Part shown: piece after piece, positions 8,882-16,527 of the stretch
Layout of the letters: the number at the start of each line of letters is the position of its first letter
How positions within the stretch are numbered: the first letter of the stretch is position 1
Assembly (NCBI GenBank): GCA_035644475.1
Contig: DASQOL010000235.1
Location: 1 to 18,696 of the forward strand
DNA from: FEN-1219 sp035644475
GTDB lineage: Bacteria; Pseudomonadota; Gammaproteobacteria; Steroidobacterales; Rariloculaceae
DNA: 18,696 nt
Direction: 5' to 3'
Program-made: the position numbers and the translations under genes
Notes under the pieces: model-generated
Database searches by the model: none
Told to the model about the DNA's origin: nothing
Seen by the model: only the letters and a program-made list of their open reading frames with translations

Positions 8882-9460
8882 ATGTCGAACATTTCGAAGG
8901 TGCGGTCGCAAGACCGGTCGGCGGTCGGCACGGGGAGACGCCGGGCACAGCGTGGGTTCACGCTGCTCGAGCTCGTCACCACCGTCACCGTCGCGGGCGT
9001 CTTGCTGGTCGTCGCAGTGCCGTCGTTCTTCAACACCTCGCGCAACAGCCACGCCGCGGCGGATGCGAACGAGCTCGTGAGCGCGTTCAGCATCGCGCGA
9101 AGCGAAGCGATCCGCCGGGGCGCGCGGATCGGCGTCTGCAGCAGCTCCAACGGCACGGCTTGCGGCGGCACGTGGGCCGACGGCTGGATCGTGTACACCG
9201 ACACGGCCACGTCCGACACGGCGACCACGACGGGTGTCGGCACGGTGCTGCGCGTGTCGCCGCCGCCGACGGGCACGCCCGCGATCACAGGCGGCTCCGA
9301 ATTCGTTCGCTTCCTGCCGCGCGGCTACGCGCGCAGCAAGACCGGTGCTATGCCGGTGATCTTCACGATCAAAGTCCAGGGTTGCGGCGCCCAACAGGGG
9401 CGGACCGTCGAGGTCAACGGCGTCGGCCGAGCCACCGCGGCGAGGGTGAACTGCCCATGA
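8882..9460 (+). CDS. fimT: GspH/FimT-family minor pseudopilin (FimT/FimU)
   Basis: First pseudopilin of the type IVa pilus priming complex, processed by the prepilin peptidase PilD and inserted in the inner membrane. The 192-residue form from ATG 8882 has a basic 25-residue leader ending RRRAQRG, the cleavage site G25-F26, Glu5 of the mature protein (E30 in FTLLELV), a hydrophobic N-terminal helix to about residue 47, and a GspH-type beta domain with SIARSEAIRRG and several cysteines (VCSS, ACGG, GCG and the last-but-one residue) likely to form disulfides. A GTG at 8810 is an alternative start. Neither start has a strong ribosome site. Its stop overlaps the pilV start as ATGA. By position it corresponds to fimU of Pseudomonas aeruginosa. 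Confidence 0.88.
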   Translation: MSNISKVRSQDRSAVGTGRRRAQRGFTLLELVTTVTVAGVLLVVAVPSFFNTSRNSHAAADANELVSAFSIARSEAIRRGARIGVCSSSNGTACGGTWADGWIVYTDTATSDTATTTGVGTVLRVSPPPTGTPAITGGSEFVRFLPRGYARSKTGAMPVIFTIKVQGCGAQQGRTVEVNGVGRATAARVNCP

Positions 9461-9903
9461 CGATCAAATCGCCAATGCACGGATTCACGCTGTTCGAGGT
9501 GCTGATTGCGCTCGTAGTGCTGTCGGTGGGCCTGCTCGGCCTCGCGTCGCTGCAAACGAACACGTTGAAGTTCAATCAGGGCGCGTACCTGCGCACGCAG
9601 GCGACGAATCTCGCCTACGACATGGCCGATCGAATGCGCGCGAACCGCGCGGCGGGGATCGCCAACGCGTACGACAACGTCGCGTTCGCGACGACGCTGC
9701 CGGATTGCAATCCGGCCGCCGTGGCGGGCACGGGAGTCGCGGAGCGCGACATCTCCGCGTGGCGCATCGCGCTCGTCTGCGCGCTGCCTTCCGGCAACGG
9801 CCAGATCGACACGAACGGACGCACGGTCACGATCGACGTGCAATGGGACGAGAGCCGCGGCACGGGCGCCCTCGAGCAATTCCAGATGGTGACGAGCCTA
9901 TGA
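9457..9903 (+). CDS. pilV: Type IV pilus minor pilin PilV
   Basis: Second minor pilin. The 148-residue protein has a very short leader (MTIKSPMHG), cleavage between G9 and F10, mature Glu5 (E14 in FTLFEVL), and the family's helix LIALVVLSVGLLGLASLQ with the following LKFNQGAYLRTQATNLAYDMADRMRANR stretch in parts. Two cysteines lie in the globular part (LPDC and ALVC). Start and stop are both ATGA overlaps, with fimT upstream and pilW downstream. GAGGG about 11 bases before the ATG is a weak ribosome site. PilV joins PilW, PilX and the first pilin in the complex that starts fibre assembly and displays PilY1. Confidence 0.9.
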   Translation: MTIKSPMHGFTLFEVLIALVVLSVGLLGLASLQTNTLKFNQGAYLRTQATNLAYDMADRMRANRAAGIANAYDNVAFATTLPDCNPAAVAGTGVAERDISAWRIALVCALPSGNGQIDTNGRTVTIDVQWDESRGTGALEQFQMVTSL

Positions 9904-11027
9904 ACGGTCGACCGAACATCCAGCGGAGCCAGCGGGGCCTCACGCTCGTCGAGCTCATGGTGGCCTTGCTGATCGGCCTCCTGCTCACCGGTGGCGCGAT
10001 CCAGGTGTTCCTCGCGAACCGCGCGGCCTTCGCCTTCAACGAGAGTATGCAGCGCGTCCAGGAGAACGGCCGATTCGCGCTGGACACGCTGATGTTCAAC
10101 TCGCGCATGGCCGGCTATATCGGCTGCCTGTCGGGCGTGAACGTCTTCAACAACGTGACCAACGGCGCCACGTCGGTCGCGTTCAACTACGCGCAAGCCG
10201 TGACCGGTTTCGAAGCGGTGGGCACGAGTCAGGGAGACACGTTTGCCGCCGGCGCCATCGATCCGAACAACTCGACTAACGCGGCGAAGTGGGCGCCGAA
10301 TCTAGTTGCGCCGATGCTGAACAATGCGGTTGAAGGCAGCGACGTGCTGGTCGTCCGCAACGTGAACCCCGTGTCGCACGCGCTCGTGGGCGCCTTCAAC
10401 AGCGGCACCGCGGTGTTCGCGGGTGCGACGCCGGCCGACTACGCTCGCGGCGACATCGCGATCGTGTCGGACTGCGCCAAGGCCTCGGTCTTCCAGGTGA
10501 CGGGCGTCACCGATACCACCGCAGGCGGCGTCACGCGCGTCGACCTCGCTCACGCGGCCGCCGGCACGCCCGGCAACAGCCTCGCGAGCTGGAACACGGA
10601 CCAGCAGTACGCCGACGGTGCTCAGGTCGCGCGCGCGGAGACCTGGGCCTACTACGTGGGCAGGGGCAGCGGCGGCCACCCGGCGCTGTTTCAGCTGCGC
10701 TTGCAGACCACGAGCGGGTCAACGCAGAGCGCGCTCGGACCGGCGGAGGAGCTCGTCGATGACGTCGACACGATGCAGGTCCGCTACGGCGTCGACAACG
10801 ACGCCGACAACGACGTCGACGCGTATTTCGACGCCGACGACGTGACGAACTGGGCGAACGTCGTCTCAGTCCGCATCGGTCTCCTGATGCGCGCGCCCGA
10901 GGAGTACGGCAGCGACGTCGACACGCGCACCTACCTCGTCAACGAGACAGTGTTCGACCCCTCCGACGACCGCCGCATAAGACAAGTTTTCACGATGACC
11001 AACGGACTACGGAATCGACTGCCATGA
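9900..11027 (+). CDS. pilW: Type IV pilus minor pilin PilW
   Basis: Largest pseudopilin of the operon, 375 residues. The leader MNGRPNIQRSQRG ends at G13; L14 is the mature first residue and E18 (LTLVELM) is Glu5. The hydrophobic helix runs to about residue 40, and QRVQENGRFALDTL is the usual PilW segment after it. A large beta-rich domain follows. Near residues 297-312 is the aspartate-rich GVDNDADNDVDAYFDADD stretch, which occupies the place where PilW proteins often carry a YGxDxDGDG calcium-type loop; here it is degenerate. It overlaps pilV and pilX by ATGA at both ends. Confidence 0.9.
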   Translation: MNGRPNIQRSQRGLTLVELMVALLIGLLLTGGAIQVFLANRAAFAFNESMQRVQENGRFALDTLMFNSRMAGYIGCLSGVNVFNNVTNGATSVAFNYAQAVTGFEAVGTSQGDTFAAGAIDPNNSTNAAKWAPNLVAPMLNNAVEGSDVLVVRNVNPVSHALVGAFNSGTAVFAGATPADYARGDIAIVSDCAKASVFQVTGVTDTTAGGVTRVDLAHAAAGTPGNSLASWNTDQQYADGAQVARAETWAYYVGRGSGGHPALFQLRLQTTSGSTQSALGPAEELVDDVDTMQVRYGVDNDADNDVDAYFDADDVTNWANVVSVRIGLLMRAPEEYGSDVDTRTYLVNETVFDPSDDRRIRQVFTMTNGLRNRLP

Positions 11028-11539
11028 ACACTCACTCGCAAGTATTCCGCCGCGAGCGCGGCGCCGCGTTGATCGTTGCGCTCGTGCTCTTGCTGCTGAT
11101 GACCGTGCTTGGCGTCACCGCGATGCGCACCACCACGCTGCAAGAACGGATGGCCGGCAACCTCCGCGACAGCAACCTCGCGTTCCAGGCGGCGGAAGCC
11201 GGCTTGCGCGGCGGCGAGCAATTGCTGGAAGGCGCTATCCCGCCGTTCACGGGCTCGAACGGCCTGCTCCAGGTGCAGGCCGGCGCCGGTCAGGCGACGT
11301 TTTGGAGCTCGTACGACTGGGCGGCGAACAGCCGCACGGCTTCGGCTGTCGCGGGGGTCCAGGCGGACCCGCAGTACGTCGTCGAAGAGTTGCCCGTCTC
11401 CCTCTCGAGCGCCAACGGCAGTCTCGTCGAAGGCGGCTCGGGCGTAGGCGAGGCGGGCTTCTATCGGATCACCGCGCGCGCGGTCGGCGGTAGCACGGAC
11501 GCCATCGCCATTCTTCAGACCACTTACCGCCGCCAGTAA
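11024..11539 (+). CDS. pilX: Type IV pilus assembly protein PilX
   Basis: Minor pseudopilin of 171 residues with the PilX N-terminal pattern: leader MNTHSQVFRRERG, then AALIVALVLLLLMTVLGVTAMRT and the family's ERMAGNLRDSNLAFQAAEAGLR region in parts. Position 5 of the mature protein is valine (V18) instead of glutamate, as in GspK-type pseudopilins that sit at the fibre tip and need no Glu5 contact with a preceding subunit. Its start overlaps the pilW stop by ATGA. It is followed after 42 bases by pilY1, the tip adhesin it is expected to help display. Confidence 0.9.
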   Translation: MNTHSQVFRRERGAALIVALVLLLLMTVLGVTAMRTTTLQERMAGNLRDSNLAFQAAEAGLRGGEQLLEGAIPPFTGSNGLLQVQAGAGQATFWSSYDWAANSRTASAVAGVQADPQYVVEELPVSLSSANGSLVEGGSGVGEAGFYRITARAVGGSTDAIAILQTTYRRQ

Positions 11540-11551
11540 AGCGGCCAGGAA

Positions 11552-11575
11552 CGCGGCGCGAGCCGCGCAAGGAAG
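11552..11575 (+). promoter_or_regulatory. GNRA-type hairpin next to the pilY1 ribosome site
   Basis: CGCGGC (11552-11557), tetraloop GCGA (11558-11561) and GCCGCG (11562-11567) form a perfect 6-bp stem. One base later comes the Shine-Dalgarno site AAGGAAG (11569-11575), with about eight bases between its AAGGA core and the ATG at 11582. The pilX-pilY1 junction is the only one in the operon that is not an ATGA overlap. The hairpin may tune how often ribosomes start at pilY1, but this is inference. Confidence 0.4.
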
Positions 11576-11581
11576 CGAGCC

Positions 11582-14500
11582 ATGAAGACGCTGTATGGAC
11601 TAAAGGTCGCGAACGCCGTGGGCGGAGCCCTGCTCGGCTGCCTGCTCTGCGTGGCGTCCGTCTCCAGGGCCGGGGTAACGCCCCCGCCGGGAAACATCGA
11701 CATCGCGAACATGCCGCTGTTCCTGCCGGGCTCCGTGGCGCCCTTGAACCTGCTGGTCATGGGCCGCGACCACAAGCTCTACTACGAAGCGTACAACGAC
11801 CACGCCGACCTCAACGGTGACGGTGTGATCGACGTCGGCTACAAGCCGGACGTCATCGACTATTTCGGCTACTTCGATTCACGCAAGTGCTACCAGTACC
11901 TGAGCGGCAATTGGTTCTACCCGACCAGAACCACGGCCGACAAGAAGTGCACGGTCGACGACAGCGAGTTCAGCGGCGACTGGCTGAACTACGTGACGAC
12001 GGCTCGCATCGATGCGCTGCGCAAGGTCCTCTACGGCGGCCTGCGCAGCACCGACACGGCGACGGCGACCGTGCTCGAGCGCTCCTATATCCCGCAAGAC
12101 GCGCACAGCTGGGGCAAGTCGTACGAGAGCATCGCGAGAGACGGCTACGACATTCGCGAATACACGCCGTTCAGCTTGCCGGCCGCGAGCAGCAGCCACC
12201 TGTTCGCGAACACCACGCCGATCAGCGAGACGAATCCGCGGCTCCGCGTGCTTACCGACCAGAAGGATTCGAGCGGCAATCCGCTCAAGGTCTGGAATTG
12301 GCTCAGCATCGAGCGGCCGGTCGCCGGCGACGGCGTCACCACGACCCCGGGGCTCAGCCAAGTCAATAACGTCGTCGTGGGCACGAGCGCGGGCGCCGAA
12401 GTCCGTGCGTCCCGCACGAGCACCGGCAACTATCGCGTTCGGGTCAAGGTATGCGACTTCAGCGTCGGGCTCGAGTCGAATTGCCGCCGCTATCAGAACG
12501 GCACGAGCTACAAGCCCACGGGCCTCCTCCAGGAATACGGCGAGTCCGAGCAGATGATGTTCGGCCTGCTCACGGGCTCGTACTCGAAGAACACCGACGG
12601 CGGCGTGCTGCGCGAAACCATGGCCTCGATCAAGAACGAGATCAACCTCACCGACGGCACGTTCAACACGGCCGTCACGGGAATCGTTCGCACGCTCGAT
12701 CGGCTGCGCACGACCGGTTTCGGCGGCAATCACGAGTACTCGTGCGGCTGGAAGGTCACGGGGCCGATTACCGCCGGCGAATGCCAGATGTGGGGCAATC
12801 CGATCGGCGAAATGATGTACGAGGGCTTGCGGTACTTCGCTGGCAAGGGCACCCCGACGGCGGCGTTCAGCACGGCGGCCGGCGCCGGCGAGGAAACCGG
12901 GCTCGGCTTGCCCGTCGCCACCTGGAACAATCCCTACGGCACGGGCAACTTCCCCGTCTGCTCGAAGCCGTTCATGACCGTGATCAGCGACATCAACCCG
13001 TCGTATGACAGCGACAAGCTGCCGGGCAGCTACTTCAATTCGTTCTCGGGCGATCTCACGGGCCTCGACGTCTCGGCGCTCGGGCAAACGATCTGGAACA
13101 ACGAGGTCGGCGGCACGAAGAAAATCTTCGTCGGCCGCTCGGGCAGCGTGAACGACAATGCGCCGACGGCGAAGGACGTGACGAGCTTCGGCAACATCCG
13201 CGGCCTCGCGCCCGAAGAGCCCACCAAGGAGGGCAGCTACTACGCGGGGAGCGTGGCCTATTACGGCTTGAAGACCGACCTCAATCCGGCGACAGCCAAG
13301 CAGAAGGTGCAGACCTTTGCCGTCGCAATGGCCTCGCCGCTGCCGCGCATCGAGATTCCGGTCGGCGGCAAGACCATAACCCTCGTTCCGTTCGCCAAGA
13401 CCGTGGGCGGCAGCGTGGGCGGCAACAACGTGTCGGCCGCGAGCGGGTCGTTTCAGCCGACCAACCAGATCGTGGACTTCTACGTCGACGCGCTCACGTC
13501 CACGTCCGGCAGCTTCCGCGTGAACTACGAGGACGTCGAGCAAGGCGCCGACCACGACATGGACGCGATCGCGCGTTATTCCTACACCGTGAACGGCGAT
13601 GGCACGGTCAGCGTAACGGTGACCTCCGAGTACGCGGCAGGCAGCTTGATCCAGCACTTGGGCTACGTGATCTCGGGCACGACGCACGACGGCATCTACT
13701 TCGAAGTGCGCGATACGGACACCGCGAGCGGCAGCGATCCGCAGTATTTCCTCGACACGCCGCCCCTGTTCACGGGCACGCCCCCGGCCCCGGCCTCGGG
13801 CACCGGCACGTGGAACGACGCCCTAGCGCTGCCCTTGGCGAACACCCGCATCTTCACGCCGGGCACTACGGGCACGGCCACAGCGCTCAAGGACCCGCTG
13901 TGGTACGCCGCGAAATGGGGCGGATTCCAAGACCAGAACGCGAACGACCTTCCGGACCTCGCCACGGAGTGGGATCGGAACGGCGACGGCAAGCCCGACA
14001 ACTACTTCCTCGTGACCAACGCCTTGACGCTCGGCCAGCAGCTGCGCAACGCCTTCGACGAGGTTCTCACGCGCACCTCGTCGGCCTCGGCGGTGGCGAC
14101 CAACTCCACGCGGCTCGACACGAACACTCTCATCTATCAGGCGCAGTTCCGGACCGACGACTGGACCGGCAAGCTGCTGGCCTATCACCTGAATGCGGAC
14201 GGCACGCTCGGTACGCTCGCCTGGGAAGGGGGCAACAAGCTCCCGGCGTACGGCTCGCGCAACATCTATACGCGCAACGCCGATACCGCCGCCGGCGCCG
14301 CGTTCGACTGGGCTTCGATCGGTACGACGCATCAGACAGCGTTGAACGTGAGCGCCGGCGGCACGGTCGACACGTACGGCGACGAGCGCGTCGCCTGGTT
14401 GCGCGGCGACACCACTCAGGAGCAGCGCAACGGCGGCATCTTCCGCAACCGCTCGGTCGCGCTCGGCGACATCATCAACTCGGACCCGCAGTTCGCGGGC

Positions 14501-16024
14501 GCACAGAACTTCGCGTACAACGCGTTGCCGTCGGGCACGCCGGGCCAAAGCACCTACACGACGTTCCGGCTCAGCAAGATCAACACCACGACGGGCGCGG
14601 TGCTCAAGCCGATGGTCTACGTCGGCTCCAACGACGGCATGCTGCACGGCTTCGACGCCGGCACCGGCGTCGAGCGCTTCGCCTACGTGCCGAGCGCGCT
14701 GATCCCGGCGGTGCCGCAGCTCATGGACTTGGGCTATCCGAGCCGCCACCGCTACTTCATGGACGGCCAGATGACGGTCGCCGACGCGTACATCAACCGC
14801 GCCGGCACGGATCGCTGGGCGAGCGTGCTGGTGGGAGCGACGGGCGCCGGCGCCCGGTCGGTGTTCGCGCTCGACGTCACCGATCCGACGGCGTTCGCCG
14901 CGGCCAACGTGATGTGGGAATACAAGGATGCCGACTTGGGCTACCCGCTCGGCACGCCGACCGTCGGCCGGATGGCCGACGGCACCTGGGTCGCCGTGTT
15001 CGGTAACGGCTACAACAGCGACAACCGCAAAGCCGTGCTGTACATCGTGCGCCTCGCGGACGGCGTGCTGCTCAAGAAAATCGACACGCTCAAGGGCGAT
15101 GCCACCACGCCCAACGGGCTCGCCACGCCCTCGCTGATCGCCGACGGCACGCGCACGATCCGCACGATCTACGCCGGTGACCTGCTCGGCAACATGTGGA
15201 AGTTCGACGTAAGCGACGCCAGCCCGGCGAACTGGGGCTCGGCGTACTTGGACGCGAGCAGCAACCCCGCGCCGCTGTACGTCGCCAAGGACTCGAGCGG
15301 CGTGACGCAGCCGATCACGGCGCAAGCCCAGGTCGGCGTCCATCCGCAGGGCGGCTACATGATCTACTTCGGTACGGGCAAGTTCTTCGTCACCGGCGAC
15401 AACGACGTCGTCACCGCGACACCGCAGATCCAGACTTTCTACGCCCTGTGGGACAAGACCGCGAGCCCGTCAGTGATCGCCAATCGCTCCGCGCTCCAAC
15501 AGCAGAGCATCCTGTTCGAGGGCAAACCCTCGAATAGCATCTTCAACGTGCGCGTCACGAGCAACACCGCGGTCGACTGGAGCACCCAGCGCGGCTGGTA
15601 CCTGGACCTCGCCGTCGGCGGAGTCGCGGCGGGCGAGCGCGTGGTGTCGATGCCGAGGCTCACGAACGGCCGCCTCATCTTCCCGACGCTGATTCCGTCG
15701 ACGAGCCCCTGCGAGTTCGGCGGCACGAGCTGGCTCATGGAGATGCAAGCGATTACCGGCGCCCGGCTCGCAGAACCGCCGATCGACATCACCGGCGACG
15801 GCAACGTGAACAGCAGCGACCTGGTGACGATGACCGTGGGCGGCACGCCCGTGACCATCAGCGCCGTCCAATCGCGCGAGGGCATCATCGACACGCCGGT
15901 GGGCATCAGCCTCGGCAACGGCCTGGAGCTCCAAGAGTCGAGTGGCACCACGGGTAACGCCGAGCACGTCCTCGGCGGTACCGGTCTCGGACGGGCGCGC
16001 GGCTCGTGGCGGCAATTGAGATGA
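11582..16024 (+). CDS. pilY1: Type IV pilus tip protein PilY1
   Basis: Exported 1480-residue PilY1/PilC-family protein, displayed at the pilus tip and needed for pilus assembly, adhesion and surface sensing. A Sec signal ends near SVSRA-GV (about residue 30). The N-terminal part has the NLLVMGRDHKLYYEAYND block followed by a calcium-type loop D76-x-N78-x-D80-x-x-x-D84. Further calcium-type loops are at 784-792 and 798-806 (DRNGDGKPD) and at 1402-1413 (DITGDGNVNSSD, dockerin-like). The C-terminal beta-propeller spans about 950-1370, including GDIINSDP, MVYVGSNDGMLHGFDA from 1011, and YAGDLLGN from 1197. No DxSxS MIDAS of a von Willebrand A domain is found. The stretch just before YAGDL is ADGTRTIRT, not the usual Asp-rich calcium loop. 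The stop overlaps a possible pilE start. Confidence 0.93.
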   Translation: MKTLYGLKVANAVGGALLGCLLCVASVSRAGVTPPPGNIDIANMPLFLPGSVAPLNLLVMGRDHKLYYEAYNDHADLNGDGVIDVGYKPDVIDYFGYFDSRKCYQYLSGNWFYPTRTTADKKCTVDDSEFSGDWLNYVTTARIDALRKVLYGGLRSTDTATATVLERSYIPQDAHSWGKSYESIARDGYDIREYTPFSLPAASSSHLFANTTPISETNPRLRVLTDQKDSSGNPLKVWNWLSIERPVAGDGVTTTPGLSQVNNVVVGTSAGAEVRASRTSTGNYRVRVKVCDFSVGLESNCRRYQNGTSYKPTGLLQEYGESEQMMFGLLTGSYSKNTDGGVLRETMASIKNEINLTDGTFNTAVTGIVRTLDRLRTTGFGGNHEYSCGWKVTGPITAGECQMWGNPIGEMMYEGLRYFAGKGTPTAAFSTAAGAGEETGLGLPVATWNNPYGTGNFPVCSKPFMTVISDINPSYDSDKLPGSYFNSFSGDLTGLDVSALGQTIWNNEVGGTKKIFVGRSGSVNDNAPTAKDVTSFGNIRGLAPEEPTKEGSYYAGSVAYYGLKTDLNPATAKQKVQTFAVAMASPLPRIEIPVGGKTITLVPFAKTVGGSVGGNNVSAASGSFQPTNQIVDFYVDALTSTSGSFRVNYEDVEQGADHDMDAIARYSYTVNGDGTVSVTVTSEYAAGSLIQHLGYVISGTTHDGIYFEVRDTDTASGSDPQYFLDTPPLFTGTPPAPASGTGTWNDALALPLANTRIFTPGTTGTATALKDPLWYAAKWGGFQDQNANDLPDLATEWDRNGDGKPDNYFLVTNALTLGQQLRNAFDEVLTRTSSASAVATNSTRLDTNTLIYQAQFRTDDWTGKLLAYHLNADGTLGTLAWEGGNKLPAYGSRNIYTRNADTAAGAAFDWASIGTTHQTALNVSAGGTVDTYGDERVAWLRGDTTQEQRNGGIFRNRSVALGDIINSDPQFAGAQNFAYNALPSGTPGQSTYTTFRLSKINTTTGAVLKPMVYVGSNDGMLHGFDAGTGVERFAYVPSALIPAVPQLMDLGYPSRHRYFMDGQMTVADAYINRAGTDRWASVLVGATGAGARSVFALDVTDPTAFAAANVMWEYKDADLGYPLGTPTVGRMADGTWVAVFGNGYNSDNRKAVLYIVRLADGVLLKKIDTLKGDATTPNGLATPSLIADGTRTIRTIYAGDLLGNMWKFDVSDASPANWGSAYLDASSNPAPLYVAKDSSGVTQPITAQAQVGVHPQGGYMIYFGTGKFFVTGDNDVVTATPQIQTFYALWDKTASPSVIANRSALQQQSILFEGKPSNSIFNVRVTSNTAVDWSTQRGWYLDLAVGGVAAGERVVSMPRLTNGRLIFPTLIPSTSPCEFGGTSWLMEMQAITGARLAEPPIDITGDGNVNSSDLVTMTVGGTPVTISAVQSREGIIDTPVGISLGNGLELQESSGTTGNAEHVLGGTGLGRARGSWRQLR

Positions 16025-16026
16025 GC

Positions 16027-16032
16027 GAGGGA
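16027..16032 (+). promoter_or_regulatory. Shine-Dalgarno site of pilE
   Basis: GAGGGA lies nine bases before the ATG at 16042 and inside the coding sequence that would start at 16021. It favours the 16042 start over the ATGA-overlap start, although both may be used. Confidence 0.45.
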
Positions 16033-16041
16033 ATGCAGCCA

Positions 16042-16488
16042 ATGAACGCAATGCATGCTCGGAGCTACGGCCGCGGCGATCGGCGCTCGATGCGCGGCGT
16101 CACGCTCATCGAGCTCATGATCGTGGTCGTCGTGATCGGAATCCTCACGGCGATCGCGTATCCGAGCTACCGCGGGCAGATGCTCCGCACGCACCGTGCC
16201 GAAGCGAAGGCGACGCTGGTCGAAACTGCGCAGCAGCTCGAGCGTTGCTACACGCGCTTCAACGCATACAACGCCGTCGGCTGCGCGGTCGCGACCACGC
16301 TCGGCGGCGCCGGAGTCAATTCGACGGGGAACAATTACGTCGTGACAGCAGCCCCGACCGCGTCGGCTTTCACGCTGACGGCTACGCCGCAAGGCGCTCA
16401 GGCGAACGACACGACGTGCGCCAACCTCACGCTCACGCAAACGGGGTTGCGGGGCGCGACCGGCACGGCGCCGACAACCTGCTGGTAA
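16042..16488 (+). CDS. pilE: Type IV pilus minor pilin PilE
   Basis: Last pilin of the operon, with 148 residues from ATG 16042. The leader ends RRSMRG (G19), V20 starts the mature protein and E24 is Glu5 in VTLIELMIVVVVIGILTAIA. The sequence AYPSYRGQMLRTHRAEAKA and the pair of cysteines at CYTRFNAYNAVGC, plus CANLTL and the final TTCW, are typical of PilE-type pilins with a C-terminal disulfide loop. An ATG at 16021, forming ATGA with the pilY1 stop, would give seven more leader residues. It is short enough to be taken for a major pilin, but its place at the end of the minor-pilin operon argues for PilE. Confidence 0.88.
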   Translation: MNAMHARSYGRGDRRSMRGVTLIELMIVVVVIGILTAIAYPSYRGQMLRTHRAEAKATLVETAQQLERCYTRFNAYNAVGCAVATTLGGAGVNSTGNNYVVTAAPTASAFTLTATPQGAQANDTTCANLTLTQTGLRGATGTAPTTCW

Positions 16489-16491
16489 GCG

Positions 16492-16517
16492 GGCGCCGCT
16501 CGGACCCGAGCGGCGTC
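16492..16517. terminator. Bidirectional hairpin between pilE and the GH3 gene
   Basis: In the 39-base gap between two converging genes, CGCCGCTCGG (16494-16503) pairs perfectly with CCGAGCGGCG (16506-16515). A G-T and a G-C pair extend the stem to 16492 and 16517. The loop is the AC at 16504-16505, opening to four bases in practice. It is symmetric and can act on both transcripts. No T-run follows on either side, so termination efficiency is uncertain. Confidence 0.55.
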
Positions 16518-16527
16518 ACGCCGCGTC

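Noticed and set aside
8860..8882. Possible sigma-54 promoter (AGGCACC, later TGGG) before fimT
   Set aside because: The invariant GC of the -12 element is missing and the hit nearly touches the start codon.
14399..14407. RGD triplet in PilY1 read as an integrin-binding site
   Set aside because: It belongs to the WLRGD strand that is commonly conserved in the PilY1 propeller region of environmental bacteria, so the match is structural rather than evidence of host-cell binding.
11879..15343. Two very long open frames antisense to pilY1 (11879-13687 and 13823-15343)
   Set aside because: They are rich in Arg, Ala, Val and His with no recognisable motif, and they mirror the codon pattern of the sense gene. 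Such shadows are expected at this GC content, and the sense frame is a clear PilY1.
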